A stretch of DNA of 64,000 nucleotides, from positions 467,252 to 531,251 of the forward strand of contig NZ_QZWZ01000002.1 in NCBI RefSeq assembly GCF_003601975.1, given 5' to 3'. Below the pieces are notes generated by a model that had not been told where the DNA came from, did no database searches, and saw only the letters and a program-made list of their open reading frames with translations. Position 1 is the stretch's first letter. Every line of letters begins with the position of its first letter. Positions 23,996 through 32,511 of this stretch are shown here, piece after piece. The position numbers and the translations under genes are program-made. This stretch comes from Mesorhizobium waimense. GTDB lineage: Bacteria; Pseudomonadota; Alphaproteobacteria; Rhizobiales; Rhizobiaceae.

Positions 23996-24787
23996 ATGGC
24001 GACTGGAAACCTGTCGAAATGCTTGCCCGTCTCTCTGGCCTACGAAGGCGGTTGGTCCGACAACAAGAAAGACCCAGGCGGCGCGACCATGAAGGGGATC
24101 ACGCTCGGGACGTTCCGGCGATACAAGCCGGGCGCGAGCAAGACCCAGCTTCGCAACATCAGTCAGACCGATGTTGAATTCATCTACCGTGACGGCTTCT
24201 GGACGCCGATCCGTGGCGACGATCTGCCGTTCGGCGTCGATCTCGCGACTATGGATTATGGCATCAACTCGGGTCCGTCGCGTGCGGTGCGCGATTTGCA
24301 GCGCGTCGTCGGCGTCGCGGCCGATGGCAAGGTTGGCGCTGGCACGCTCAAGGCGCTGATCCTGGCCGACAAGAAAAAGACCATCCAGAAGTTTTGCGCC
24401 AAGCGGCTCAGCTTCATGCAAGGTCTAAAAATCTGGAACACGTTTAAACGCGGCTGGTCAGCGCGCGTTGCAGACGTTGAAGCCAAGGCCGTCGCCATGT
24501 GGCTCGCCAATTCAGGAACGAGTCCAGCGAGCCGCAAGATCGAGCTTGACGTTGAAGCCGACAAGGCGGCGGGCAAGGCTAAGACGCAGACCAATGGTGC
24601 GGGCGGCGCGGTGGCCGGTGGCACTGGCGCGAGCGGAACCGATGCCGTCATGAACAGCGGGCCGAACTGGTGGCTGATCGGTGTCATCGCGGCTGTCGTC
24701 GTGGTCGTTGTCGTGGTCTGCCTGGTCAAGGCCAATCAGCACAAGCAGCGCGCGGCGGCTTACAAATCGGTCGCAGCTGCGGTATAA
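23996..24787 (+). CDS. GH108-type muramidase endolysin with C-terminal membrane anchor
   Basis: 263 residues from ATG 23996 (GGGG upstream). The catalytic domain begins CLPVSLAYEGGWSDNKKDPG, with the EGG glutamate of glycosyl hydrolase family 108, then GGATMKGITLGTF. A peptidoglycan-binding-like part follows (AVRDLQRVVGVAADGKVGAG). A Gly/Ala linker (about 195-220) leads to a strong membrane segment (WWLIGVIAAVVVVVVVVCLV) and a basic tail. Distinct from usual endolysins, it lies far from the holin and spanins, at the end of the replication operon. The anchor suggests export or membrane-tethered action. Confidence 0.85.
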   Translation: MATGNLSKCLPVSLAYEGGWSDNKKDPGGATMKGITLGTFRRYKPGASKTQLRNISQTDVEFIYRDGFWTPIRGDDLPFGVDLATMDYGINSGPSRAVRDLQRVVGVAADGKVGAGTLKALILADKKKTIQKFCAKRLSFMQGLKIWNTFKRGWSARVADVEAKAVAMWLANSGTSPASRKIELDVEADKAAGKAKTQTNGAGGAVAGGTGASGTDAVMNSGPNWWLIGVIAAVVVVVVVVCLVKANQHKQRAAAYKSVAAAV

Positions 24788-24833
24788 ATCGAATCGGGTG
24801 TAGCGCCCGTCCTGACCCGTGCAACCGGTCAAG

Positions 24834-24881
24834 AGGCCGAGGAATAGGATTGTCACCCCCGTTCCTCGGCCTTCTCTTTTT
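24834..24881 (+). terminator. Terminator after endolysin
   Basis: AGGCCGAGGAA (24834-24844) pairs with TTCCTCGGCCT (24862-24872), followed by TCTCTTTTT. It overlaps the last codons of the convergent integrase gene. Confidence 0.8.
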
Positions 24882-25947
24882 GGGGCGCGACGATCTCCAG
24901 CCATTTCCAGCCGGCGTATTTGTCAGAACGTTGCCTGATGTGCGTGTACCGTTTGAGATTTTGCCACGATCGATGCCCGCTGACGGCGGCGACGTGCGGG
25001 ATATTCCAGCCGAGTTCAAATAGGCGGCTTATGCCTTCGTGTCTCAGGTCGTGAAACCTGAGGTCTTCGATCCCGTCCAGGATGGCGACGGCATCGCGCC
25101 AAGCAAAGCCGATCGTGTCGGGCTTGTACGGGAAGATCGGCCCATTTCCTCGCGGCATGCTCTGGATGATCGCCAGCGCCTCGGGCGGGAGGTCGCACCA
25201 CGTATTGTTGCCTATCTTCTCGGTCGGGTTCTTCATGTCGCGGACCATGACGCGACTGTGCTCCTCGTCCAGGTCCGCCCATGTGATCCGGGTAATCTCC
25301 TCCTGGCGTCGGGTCGAGAAGATCGCGAAGGCGACAAGCTTCGTCATCGGGATCGCGGTCGCCTTCCGACCGGCAAAGTGCGTCATGAGCTTCTCGAGTT
25401 CATCGATCGTCGGGCGGCGGTCGCGGCTGTCTGAGCGGCCTGTGAGCCCAAGCCGGCGCGCCACGATAAGCGCGTCATCCATCGCTTGCCGGTCGAGCGG
25501 GTAGTTCCATGCCGGCCGCGCCACGGTGAAGACTTCGGACAGGTGGGAAAGATAGTTCCCGACCGTCTGCGGCTTGCGCGTCTTCGCAAGCTGGGTGGCG
25601 AACTGAACGATGTCGTGGCTGGCGATCTGGTCGCAGGGCTTGTTGGTTATCTCGAACTCCAGGATGGAATTGAGCACCTGGCCTTTCGTGCGCCCGATCT
25701 GTTTGACGCTTTCCGTCTTGTACTTCTTGATCGCCTGGGCGAGCGTCACGCTCGGCGTGTTCGCGCGCTCGATCTCGCCCGGCCTAGATAGCTCCTCTTC
25801 GCGCTTGGCGATCCATGCGTTCGCGGCCGGCCGGCGATCGAATGTCTTTGTCTCCCGGTGGGCGATCTTGCCCTTTTTCTTGAGGATGATTTTTGCCATA
25901 AAGGCGGTCGTGCCGTCGCCGCGACGGCGCTCAACGATCGTTCCCAT
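24853..25947 (-). CDS. int: Phage tyrosine integrase
   Basis: 364 residues. The N-terminal arm-binding part (1-60) is followed by a core-binding domain (about 65-165) and a catalytic domain with R213 (STRRQEE), H299 and R302 (FHDLRHEG), H325 (SGHRS) and Y334 (LKRYTHI). It should insert and, with a directionality factor, excise the prophage. The gene reads leftward from the right end of the prophage. Its leader contains a 9-bp inverted repeat that brackets the only AGGAG. No Xis gene was recognised nearby. Confidence 0.93.
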   Translation of the reverse strand: MGTIVERRRGDGTTAFMAKIILKKKGKIAHRETKTFDRRPAANAWIAKREEELSRPGEIERANTPSVTLAQAIKKYKTESVKQIGRTKGQVLNSILEFEITNKPCDQIASHDIVQFATQLAKTRKPQTVGNYLSHLSEVFTVARPAWNYPLDRQAMDDALIVARRLGLTGRSDSRDRRPTIDELEKLMTHFAGRKATAIPMTKLVAFAIFSTRRQEEITRITWADLDEEHSRVMVRDMKNPTEKIGNNTWCDLPPEALAIIQSMPRGNGPIFPYKPDTIGFAWRDAVAILDGIEDLRFHDLRHEGISRLFELGWNIPHVAAVSGHRSWQNLKRYTHIRQRSDKYAGWKWLEIVAPQKEKAEERG

Positions 25948-25951
25948 TTCG

Positions 25952-25988
25952 GTATCACAAGGCTCCTGTCGGAATTACATTGTGATAC
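25952..25988 (-). promoter_or_regulatory. Inverted repeat in integrase leader
   Basis: On the minus strand GTATCACAA and TTGTGATAC enclose 19 bases that contain AGGAG; the second arm ends five bases before the ATG. Folding would bring AGGAG from 15-base distance to close contact with the start, or hide it. Confidence 0.55.
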
Positions 25989-26022
25989 TACCGGGTGAGA
26001 ATGCGCGGCGATATGGTCGAAT

Positions 26023-26061
26023 GCGCAACGATGCGCAACATGTAGCGCAACACTGCGCAAC
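26023..26061 (+). repeat. Four GCGCAAC direct repeats near attachment end
   Basis: GCGCAAC begins at 26023, 26033, 26045 and 26055, spaced 10, 12 and 10 bases, i.e. on one face of the helix. They lie between the integrase start and the host-type gene at 26091. Integrase arm-type sites or a directionality-factor array are the likely roles. Confidence 0.6.
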
Positions 26062-26090
26062 GGGCTTTTAAAGGGAAGTACACAAAATCA

Positions 26091-26900
26091 ATGGCTTATG
26101 ACGGCGGATTTATTGCGGCCTTGCCGATGTATGACTGGCCCGAAATGCGGGGCGAGGTCGACGCGCAATGGGCGTTGCTGCGCGACGCCTTCCGTAAGAA
26201 GGGCATCGATGCGCCCGAAACGCTTGCCCGCGTCAATGGCGACCTGCCGCCGGTGCCGGGTGGTATCCGCGACGCCGAGGGCAAGGTTATCGCGCCCGAT
26301 CCGGTGACGCTGCCGCCGGACGAACTGGACTTTCACCGGCTCTGGCTGCACCCGGCGCTGCTATTCGGGCAGACCTGCTGGGGGCCGATGGACCGCGGCC
26401 TGTCCGCACATGTCCAGGTTGTCGCCCAGCCGAGCTACGATGCCTATGAAGGCGGGCAGGGCGAGCTCTATTCCAGCGCGCTGGTGATGCCGGCGGATGG
26501 CGGGCCATCGGTTGCGTCGCCGGTTGACGGTGCTCCGCTGATCCCGCTCGACCTCCTGCGCGGCAGGCGCTTCACCTTCAACGACACCGGTTCGATGTCC
26601 GGCTTCCTCGGACTGAAGCGCGATCTGGAGGCGATAGGTGAAAGCCTCGACCTCTTTGCTTCGCGCAGCCCGAGCGGCGGCCACCGGTCCTCGATCGTCG
26701 CCATCGCCGAAGGCAGGGCAGACATTGCGGCCATCGACTGCGAGAGTTGGGCGCTGGCGCAGCGCTTCGAGCCGGCGGCGCGGCAGGTGAAGGTCGTCGG
26801 CTGGACGGGCCGGCGCAAAGGCCTGCCGTTCATCACCGCCAGGACGACGCCGGAGAAGACGGTGGCCGCGCTAAGAGAGGCCGTCGCGGGTCTCGGATAG
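26091..26900 (+). CDS. PhnD/SsuA-like periplasmic-binding-fold protein without signal peptide
   Basis: 269 residues. AALPMYDWPE at the start, then TFNDTGSMSGFLGLK, SGGHRSSIVAIAEGRADIAA and a C-terminal lobe are features of the phosphonate/nitrate/sulfonate-binding fold. No signal peptide is present, as in many rhizobial members that may be cytosolic or act as sensors. GGGAAG lies upstream. The gene starts right at the prophage end and converges with the DddP-like gene, with two bases between the stops. Its ligand is unknown; the neighbour suggests an organic onium or phosphonate compound (inference). Confidence 0.75.
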   Translation: MAYDGGFIAALPMYDWPEMRGEVDAQWALLRDAFRKKGIDAPETLARVNGDLPPVPGGIRDAEGKVIAPDPVTLPPDELDFHRLWLHPALLFGQTCWGPMDRGLSAHVQVVAQPSYDAYEGGQGELYSSALVMPADGGPSVASPVDGAPLIPLDLLRGRRFTFNDTGSMSGFLGLKRDLEAIGESLDLFASRSPSGGHRSSIVAIAEGRADIAAIDCESWALAQRFEPAARQVKVVGWTGRRKGLPFITARTTPEKTVAALREAVAGLG

Positions 26901-26902
26901 GC

Positions 26903-28258
26903 TCAGCCCAACAGGCGCTCGTCGAGCGGGTAGGTCGACAACTGCTCGTTGCCAGTCTCGGTGATCAGGATCTGCTCCTCGATCTTGACGCCCTCGTGCC
27001 CGCCCAGCCGGCCGATGTAGCTTTCGACGCACAGCACCATGCCGGGTTCGATCACGCCGTCCGGCGTATCCGCCGTCCAGTCGTTGGCATGCGGCAACGT
27101 CGGATATTCGTCGGCCAGACCGACGCCGTGATAGAGCACGCCATAGCGGGTTGGGAAGCAATCGCCCGGCGGCACCGCCGAGCGTTCGACGAGGTCGCGG
27201 AACGACGTGCCCGGCTGCATCAGCGTGGTGTTGTGGGCGATCTGGTCGGCTGCGATGCGGTAGAGATCGCGCTGCTCATTCGACGGTTTCTTATCGCCGC
27301 ACAGCCAGGTGCGCGAGAGATCAGCGCAGAAGCCGTAAGGGCCGATCAGGTCGGTGTCGAAGGCGACAAGGTCGCCCGCTTCGATGATGCGCGACGAGCA
27401 CTCCTGGAACCAGGGATTGGTGCGCGGTCCCGACGACAGCAACCGGGTCTCGATCCATTCGCCGCCGCGCGCAATGTTGCCGCGGTGCAGTTCGGCCCAG
27501 AGTTCGTTCTCGGAGACACCCGGCTTCAGCGCCTGCTCCATCTCGCCCATCGCCGCTTCGCAGGCGACGATGGCGCGGCGCATGGCGAGGATTTCGTCTG
27601 ATGATTTGATCAGCCGCGCATTCTCCATCACCGCTTCGCCATTGCCGATCGTTATCCCGAGGCGGGCCAGTTCCTCGACGCCTTCCGGATTGATGTGGTC
27701 GACCGCGACGCGGCTGTTGCCGCCGCCATGTTCCTTCACCAGATCGGCGATGCTGCCGGCCCAGCGGCGGACTTTCAGTTCCGTCAGTTCACCGCTGTAG
27801 AGATATATCCACGACACGGCCGGACGCACCTCGTCGACGACGCCGGAATGGTCGGACAGGTGCTCGCAGGAGAAATAGTCGAACAGCACCACCGGGCCTT
27901 CGGCGGCGACGAAGCAGTGGCGGGTCGGGTTGTGCGCGACCCAGAGCTGCATGTTGGTCGAGTCGGTGGCGTAGCGGATGTTGACGGGGTCATAGAGCAA
28001 GGCTCCGGCATAGCCGCGGCGCTTCAGTTCGGCGCGTATGCGTTCGAGCCGGTATTTGCGCATCCCGGCCAAGTCTGGCGCGGCAATGCCTGCCGCTGCC
28101 CATTCGGCTTCTGCCACGGCGCCGTAGCCCAGCACATGCTGGTTGAGCAAAGCCGCCTTCTGGCGGGAGTCCTCGCGCAGTGCTTCGATCGAGCCGGGTT
28201 CGAACGGCATGATCTTGCGATGGCGGCCGAAGCTTCCCTTTGGCGCCGCGCTGTCCAT
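26903..28258 (-). CDS. dddP: DddP-like M24-family enzyme (candidate DMSP lyase)
   Basis: 451 residues. LLYDPVNIRYATDSTNMQLW and GGEWIETRLLSSGPRTNPWF closely match DddP dimethylsulfoniopropionate lyases. Metal ligands of the peptidase-M24/creatinase fold are in place: D301, D303, D313, H377, E412 and E427. D383 in HGVGLAD lies where DddP has its proposed catalytic Asp377 (numbering recalled). A true DddP would convert DMSP to acrylate and dimethyl sulfide. A related lyase or hydrolase is possible. It is the last gene of an operon with MttB and a DMGDH-like enzyme, nine bases after the latter, so substrates could be demethylated onium compounds. Confidence 0.8.
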   Translation of the reverse strand: MDSAAPKGSFGRHRKIMPFEPGSIEALREDSRQKAALLNQHVLGYGAVAEAEWAAAGIAAPDLAGMRKYRLERIRAELKRRGYAGALLYDPVNIRYATDSTNMQLWVAHNPTRHCFVAAEGPVVLFDYFSCEHLSDHSGVVDEVRPAVSWIYLYSGELTELKVRRWAGSIADLVKEHGGGNSRVAVDHINPEGVEELARLGITIGNGEAVMENARLIKSSDEILAMRRAIVACEAAMGEMEQALKPGVSENELWAELHRGNIARGGEWIETRLLSSGPRTNPWFQECSSRIIEAGDLVAFDTDLIGPYGFCADLSRTWLCGDKKPSNEQRDLYRIAADQIAHNTTLMQPGTSFRDLVERSAVPPGDCFPTRYGVLYHGVGLADEYPTLPHANDWTADTPDGVIEPGMVLCVESYIGRLGGHEGVKIEEQILITETGNEQLSTYPLDERLLG

Positions 28259-28267
28259 GGTTGAACC

Positions 28268-30838
28268 TCAGGTCCGCATCTTCTCGCCGCTCGGATCGAA
28301 GGGCGCTTCGACATTGATGCGGGCCGGACGGCGATGGCCAAGGATCTCGATCTCGAACAATCTGGCGCTTTCATCCTCGGCGAGCGCCGCTGGCACGTAG
28401 CCTTGCGCCATCGACTTCTGCACGTAGTGCGCATAGCCGCCCGAGGTCACCCAGCCGACCACGCGCCAGTCGCCGTCGACGATGCCGCGCACAGCGGAAG
28501 CGCCCTCGGCGGCCTTCGAGCCACGCACTTCTTTGCCTGCCGTGTCGAAGCGCGGCGCGCCGTAGCCGTGCGGCTTTTCCACCGTGCCGTAATCCTTGCT
28601 GACCTTGGCCCAGATCGGCTCGTCGCCCATCACGTCGGCGTCCGCCGCATCGACAATGAAGGAAACGCGGCGCAGTTTTGGCCCTTCGGCATGTTCTTTC
28701 GCCGACGCCTCTCGGCCGATGAAGTCGTTCTTCTCCAGCTTGATGAAGCGATCCATCGAGCCTTCGAACGGTCCGTAGATCGGCCGCAACTCGCGGAACC
28801 AGGTCGGGAAGTTCTTTTCGAGGCGCATCGACAAAAGCGCGCGCATGCCGAAATCGACCAGACCGAATTCCTCGCCGGCGTCCTTGATCGCCTTGTAGAC
28901 CAGGCGTTGGTAGGCCGGCGCCATCCAGATTTCGTAGCCGAGATCGCCGGTATAGGTGATGCGGTTGACCATGCAGGGCGCGCCGCCGACCGCCATTTCG
29001 CGGAAATCCATGAAGCGGAAGGCCTTGGTCGAGATGTCGGCATCGACCAGCTTCTGCAAAAGGTCGCGGGATTTCGGTCCGGCGATCGACAGGCCGACCA
29101 GCGTCTGGTCGAAGCGGTGGATGCGCACCGTTCCATCCTTCGGCAGATGCTTTTCGAACCAGCGCATGTGGTACTTTTGTGCGGCGGACGAACCCCAGAT
29201 CATGAAACGGTCTTCACCCGCCTTGGCGATGGTGAAGTCGCCGATCAGCTTGCCGAATTCATTGACCATCGGCGTCAGCACGATGCGGCCGATCTTCGGC
29301 ATGCGGTTGGTCATGAGACGGTTGAGGAAGTCCTCGGCCGCCGGTCCGGACACCTCGTATTTGGCGAAGTTGGCGATTTCGGTGACGCCGACGCGCTCGC
29401 GCGTGGCGCGCACTTCCTCGCCGATCGGACCGAAATCGTTCGAGCGATGGAACGAGACGATGTCCTTCGGCTCCTTGCCCTTGGGCGCGAACCAGAGCGG
29501 CGTTTCCAGACCCCAGCTGTCACCCATCACGGCGTTGTTGGCGAGCATCGTGTCGTAGAGCGGCGTCGTCTGCGCCGGACGGGCGGCCGGCAGCTCTTCG
29601 TTGGGGAAGCGGATCGAGAAACGGCGCGAATAGTTCTCGCGCACCTTGGCGTTGGTGTAGCGCAGGCTCGCCCATTCGCCGAAACGCGCCACGTCCATGC
29701 CCCAGACGTCGAAGCCGGGGTCGCCATGGACCATCCAGTTGGACAGCGCCAGACCGACGCCGCCGCCCTGGCTGAAGCCGGCCATGACGGCGCAGGCGCA
29801 CCAGAAATTGGTCAGACCCTGCACCGGACCGACCAGCGGGTTGCCGTCGAGCGCGAAGGTAAAGGGGCCGTTGATGATCTGCTTGATGCCGGCCTTCTCG
29901 ATGCCGGGGAAATGCTTGAAGCCGATCTCCAGCGACGGCGCGATGCGGTCGATGTCGGGCTGCAGCAGTTCATGGCCGAAATCCCACGGCGTGTTGACCG
30001 GCGACCATGGCTTGCAGGCTTTTTCGTAGGTGCCGAGCAGGATGCCGTTGCGCTCCTGGCGAGTGTAGATCTCGCCCTTGAAATCGAGCACGCCGATCAT
30101 CTCGCGGCCGGTCGACTTGTTGAACTCCTCGACCTCCGGCATAGGCTCGGTGAGCAGGTACATGTGCTCCATGGCCAGCACCGGCAGCTCGACGCCGACC
30201 ATGCGGCCGATCTCACGCGCCCAAAGGCCGCCGCAGTTGACGACATGCTCGGCCTTCACCGTGCCTTGCTCGGTGACGACGTTCCAGGTGCCGTCGACCT
30301 CCTGCGTCAGTTCGACGACGCGATTGCGCAGCACGATCTCGGCGCCGAGCTTTTTCGCCGCCTTGGAGTAGGCTATGGTAGTACCGGAGGGGTCGAGATG
30401 GCCTTCGACCGGATCCCACATGGCGCCGACGAAGTTGCTCTCGTCCATTAGCGGGAACATCGCCTTGGCTTCGGACGGCGTGATCAGTTCGGTGTCCATG
30501 CCGAGATAGCGACCCTTGGCGTGGGCCAGGCGCAGGAAGTCCATGCGCTCGGGCGTGTCGGCCATCATCACGCCACCGGTCAGGTGCAACGAGCAGGACT
30601 GGCCGGAGATCTCCTCGATTTCCTTGTAGAGCTGCACCGTATAGGCCTGCAGCTTAGCAACGTTGGGATCGCCGTTCAGCGTATGGAAGCCGCCCGCTGC
30701 ATGCCAGGACGAGCCGGAGGTGAGCTCGGAGCGCTCGATCAGCATTATGTCGGTCCAGCCGGCCTTGGCGAGGTGGTAGAGCACCGAGCAGCCGACGACA
30801 CCGCCGCCGATGACTACCGCTTTTACGTGAGATTTCAT
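28268..30838 (-). CDS. Dimethylglycine/sarcosine dehydrogenase-like FAD-GcvT fusion
   Basis: 856 residues. The N-terminal DAO domain has VIGGGVVGCSVLYHLAKAGW and SGSSWHAAGGFHTL, where the His is the covalent FAD attachment site of DMGDH/SarDH. The C-terminal half is a GcvT/aminomethyltransferase domain (LTPMVNEFGKLIGDFTIA, GLSIAGPKSRDLLQ, NRITYTGDLGYEIW, FGMRALLSMRLEKNF). Such enzymes oxidise N-methyl groups and pass the one-carbon unit to tetrahydrofolate as methylene-THF. Between mttB and the DddP-like gene in an operon, its likely job is a later demethylation step. The exact substrate cannot be read from sequence. Confidence 0.88.
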   Translation of the reverse strand: MKSHVKAVVIGGGVVGCSVLYHLAKAGWTDIMLIERSELTSGSSWHAAGGFHTLNGDPNVAKLQAYTVQLYKEIEEISGQSCSLHLTGGVMMADTPERMDFLRLAHAKGRYLGMDTELITPSEAKAMFPLMDESNFVGAMWDPVEGHLDPSGTTIAYSKAAKKLGAEIVLRNRVVELTQEVDGTWNVVTEQGTVKAEHVVNCGGLWAREIGRMVGVELPVLAMEHMYLLTEPMPEVEEFNKSTGREMIGVLDFKGEIYTRQERNGILLGTYEKACKPWSPVNTPWDFGHELLQPDIDRIAPSLEIGFKHFPGIEKAGIKQIINGPFTFALDGNPLVGPVQGLTNFWCACAVMAGFSQGGGVGLALSNWMVHGDPGFDVWGMDVARFGEWASLRYTNAKVRENYSRRFSIRFPNEELPAARPAQTTPLYDTMLANNAVMGDSWGLETPLWFAPKGKEPKDIVSFHRSNDFGPIGEEVRATRERVGVTEIANFAKYEVSGPAAEDFLNRLMTNRMPKIGRIVLTPMVNEFGKLIGDFTIAKAGEDRFMIWGSSAAQKYHMRWFEKHLPKDGTVRIHRFDQTLVGLSIAGPKSRDLLQKLVDADISTKAFRFMDFREMAVGGAPCMVNRITYTGDLGYEIWMAPAYQRLVYKAIKDAGEEFGLVDFGMRALLSMRLEKNFPTWFRELRPIYGPFEGSMDRFIKLEKNDFIGREASAKEHAEGPKLRRVSFIVDAADADVMGDEPIWAKVSKDYGTVEKPHGYGAPRFDTAGKEVRGSKAAEGASAVRGIVDGDWRVVGWVTSGGYAHYVQKSMAQGYVPAALAEDESARLFEIEILGHRRPARINVEAPFDPSGEKMRT

Positions 30839-30933
30839 GAGGATAGATCCGTTTTTGCGTAAACTGAATCAGATGATTGGTCAGCGATGAGCCTGCGCCT
30901 CGACACGGAAGTCAACGCGCCGCTGCTCGTCGG

Positions 30934-32511
30934 TCAGAAATCGGTCGGCGCGCCGCCTTCGGCGCGGCGCTTGTCGACGAAATCGTTGAGCTCTTCGCGG
31001 ATCGCCGGGTCGATGTAAGGCTCCTCATAGGAAGCCAGCCGCTCCTTCCAGACCTTGTTTGCCTTCTCGATCGCCGTCGGCGACCCGGCTTCCGCCCAGG
31101 TTTCGAAATTGCGCCAGTCGGAAATGATTGGCGAATAGAAGGCGGTCTTGTAACGGTCCTGCGTATGCTGGGTGCCGAAGAAATGGCCGCCCGGGCCGAC
31201 CGACTGGATGGCGTCGAAGCCGAGCGCCTCCTCGGACAGGTCGAGCGGGGTGAGGAATTCGGCCACCATCTGCAGCAGGTCGATGTCGAGGATGGTCTTT
31301 TCGTAGGAGCAGCGCAGGCCGCCTTCGAGCCAGCCCGCCGCATGCATCATCAGATTGCCGCCGCCCTGGATGGCGCCCCACAGCGAGAACATGCTCTCAT
31401 AGGCGGCCTGCGCGTCGACCGTGTTGGCAGCGCAGGTGTTGGAGGTGCGGTAGGGGATGTTATAGCGGCGAGCAAGCTGGCCGCCGACCAGCTGGGCCTT
31501 CATGTATTCGGGCGTGCCGAAGGCCGGCGCGCCGGATTTCATGTCGACATTGGAGGTGAAACCGCCATAGCCGACGGGCGCGCCCTTCTTCACCATCTGC
31601 GCGAAGGCGATGCCGGACAATGCCTCGGCATTCTGCTGCACCAGCGCGCCGGCGATGGTCACCGGGGCCATGGCGCCGGACAGGGTGAACGGCGTGACGA
31701 CGACGACCTGGCCCTTGCTCGACATCTGGATGATGCCTTCCATCATCGGCACGTCGAGCTTGAGCGGCGAATTGGTGTTGATGATGGTGAAGACGGACGG
31801 TTCCTCGAGCAGCTGCTCGTGGCTGATGCCGCGCGCGATCCTGGCGATCTCGATGCCGTCGACATTGCGCTCCTTGCCGAGCGAATAGATGTGGAACACC
31901 TTGTCGGTGAGCAGGCTGAGGTCGCGGATACATTCGAGGTGGCGGACCGACGGGTGGATGTCGATCGGCTCGACCGGATAACCGCCGGTGCAGTTCAGGA
32001 TGTTGTGCATCTGCGTCAGCCGCAGGAAGTTGCGGTAGTCCGCCTGGTTGCCCGGCCGGCGGCCGCGATCGATGTCTGAACAATTGGGCGCCGACGCCAT
32101 CATCGAGATGATCAGATTGTTGCCGCCGAAGCGCACATTGTGTGCCGGGTTGCGGGCGTGAATGGTGAATTCCGGCGGGCAGTGCGAAACCAGCTCGAGG
32201 ATCATGTCGCTGTCGAAGCGCACCCGCTCGCTGCCTTCGCGCACATCGGCGCCATGCGCCTTCATGATGCGGCGCGCCTCGTCATGCAGCACGTCGACGC
32301 CGATTTCCCGCAGTACCCGCAAGGAGGCGAGGTGGATCGATTCCAGCTCGTCGTCGGAGACCAGCTTGGTTGGCGTCAGCGGGTTTTTCAACTGACGAAA
32401 GGGCGGCTGCTCGAACGCCGCCGACCCACCGGCGCGCTTTCCCGCGCGGCCGCCGCGACGGGCGCGGTCAGTTGCCAATGCAGGTTCGGCGGGGTGAAGG
32501 GCGGCGGTCAT
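30934..32511 (-). CDS. mttB: MttB-family (non-pyrrolysine) methyltransferase
   Basis: 525 residues from ATG 32511. The core shows VRFGGNNLIISMMASAPNCS, HPSVRHLECIRDLSLLTDK, FTIINTNSPLKLDVPMMEGI, VVVVTPFTLSGAMAPVTIAG and FLTPLDLSEEALGFDAIQSV, the trimethylamine/betaine methyltransferase family. The frame has no in-frame TAG, so it is the non-pyrrolysine branch that includes glycine-betaine and related methyltransferases. No corrinoid protein or reactivase lies nearby. First gene of the leftward operon with the DMGDH-like and DddP-like genes, 95 bases before the former. Confidence 0.85.
   Translation of the reverse strand: MTAALHPAEPALATDRARRGGRAGKRAGGSAAFEQPPFRQLKNPLTPTKLVSDDELESIHLASLRVLREIGVDVLHDEARRIMKAHGADVREGSERVRFDSDMILELVSHCPPEFTIHARNPAHNVRFGGNNLIISMMASAPNCSDIDRGRRPGNQADYRNFLRLTQMHNILNCTGGYPVEPIDIHPSVRHLECIRDLSLLTDKVFHIYSLGKERNVDGIEIARIARGISHEQLLEEPSVFTIINTNSPLKLDVPMMEGIIQMSSKGQVVVVTPFTLSGAMAPVTIAGALVQQNAEALSGIAFAQMVKKGAPVGYGGFTSNVDMKSGAPAFGTPEYMKAQLVGGQLARRYNIPYRTSNTCAANTVDAQAAYESMFSLWGAIQGGGNLMMHAAGWLEGGLRCSYEKTILDIDLLQMVAEFLTPLDLSEEALGFDAIQSVGPGGHFFGTQHTQDRYKTAFYSPIISDWRNFETWAEAGSPTAIEKANKVWKERLASYEEPYIDPAIREELNDFVDKRRAEGGAPTDF

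Larger units (their letters stand above)
1..26062. mobile_element. Prophage, integrase-proximal part (left end outside window)
   Basis: Late virion and lysis genes read rightward, a RecE/RecT operon reads leftward, a repressor/Cro pair sits in the middle, a replication operon reads rightward, and a leftward tyrosine integrase sits at the right end next to clustered direct repeats. The T7-gp17-like fibre start and the giant internal-type protein suggest a short-tailed (podovirus) particle. No terminase, portal or capsid gene is visible, so these must lie left of base 1 if the prophage is complete. The right boundary is inferred from the integrase promoter and the host-type gene starting at 26091; the exact att core cannot be set without an empty site. 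Confidence 0.9.

Noticed and set aside
26903..28258. Annotation as ordinary Xaa-Pro aminopeptidase
   Set aside because: The NIRYATDSTNMQLW and HGVGLAD segments and residue spacing fit DddP better than prolidases, though both share the M24 fold.
28334..30451. 705-codon plus-strand frame
   Set aside because: Exactly opposite the DMGDH-like gene, composition His/Arg/Asp-rich, no motif.
30934..32511. Pyrrolysine codon (in-frame TAG) in mttB
   Set aside because: The frame is uninterrupted, so this is a non-pyrrolysine member.
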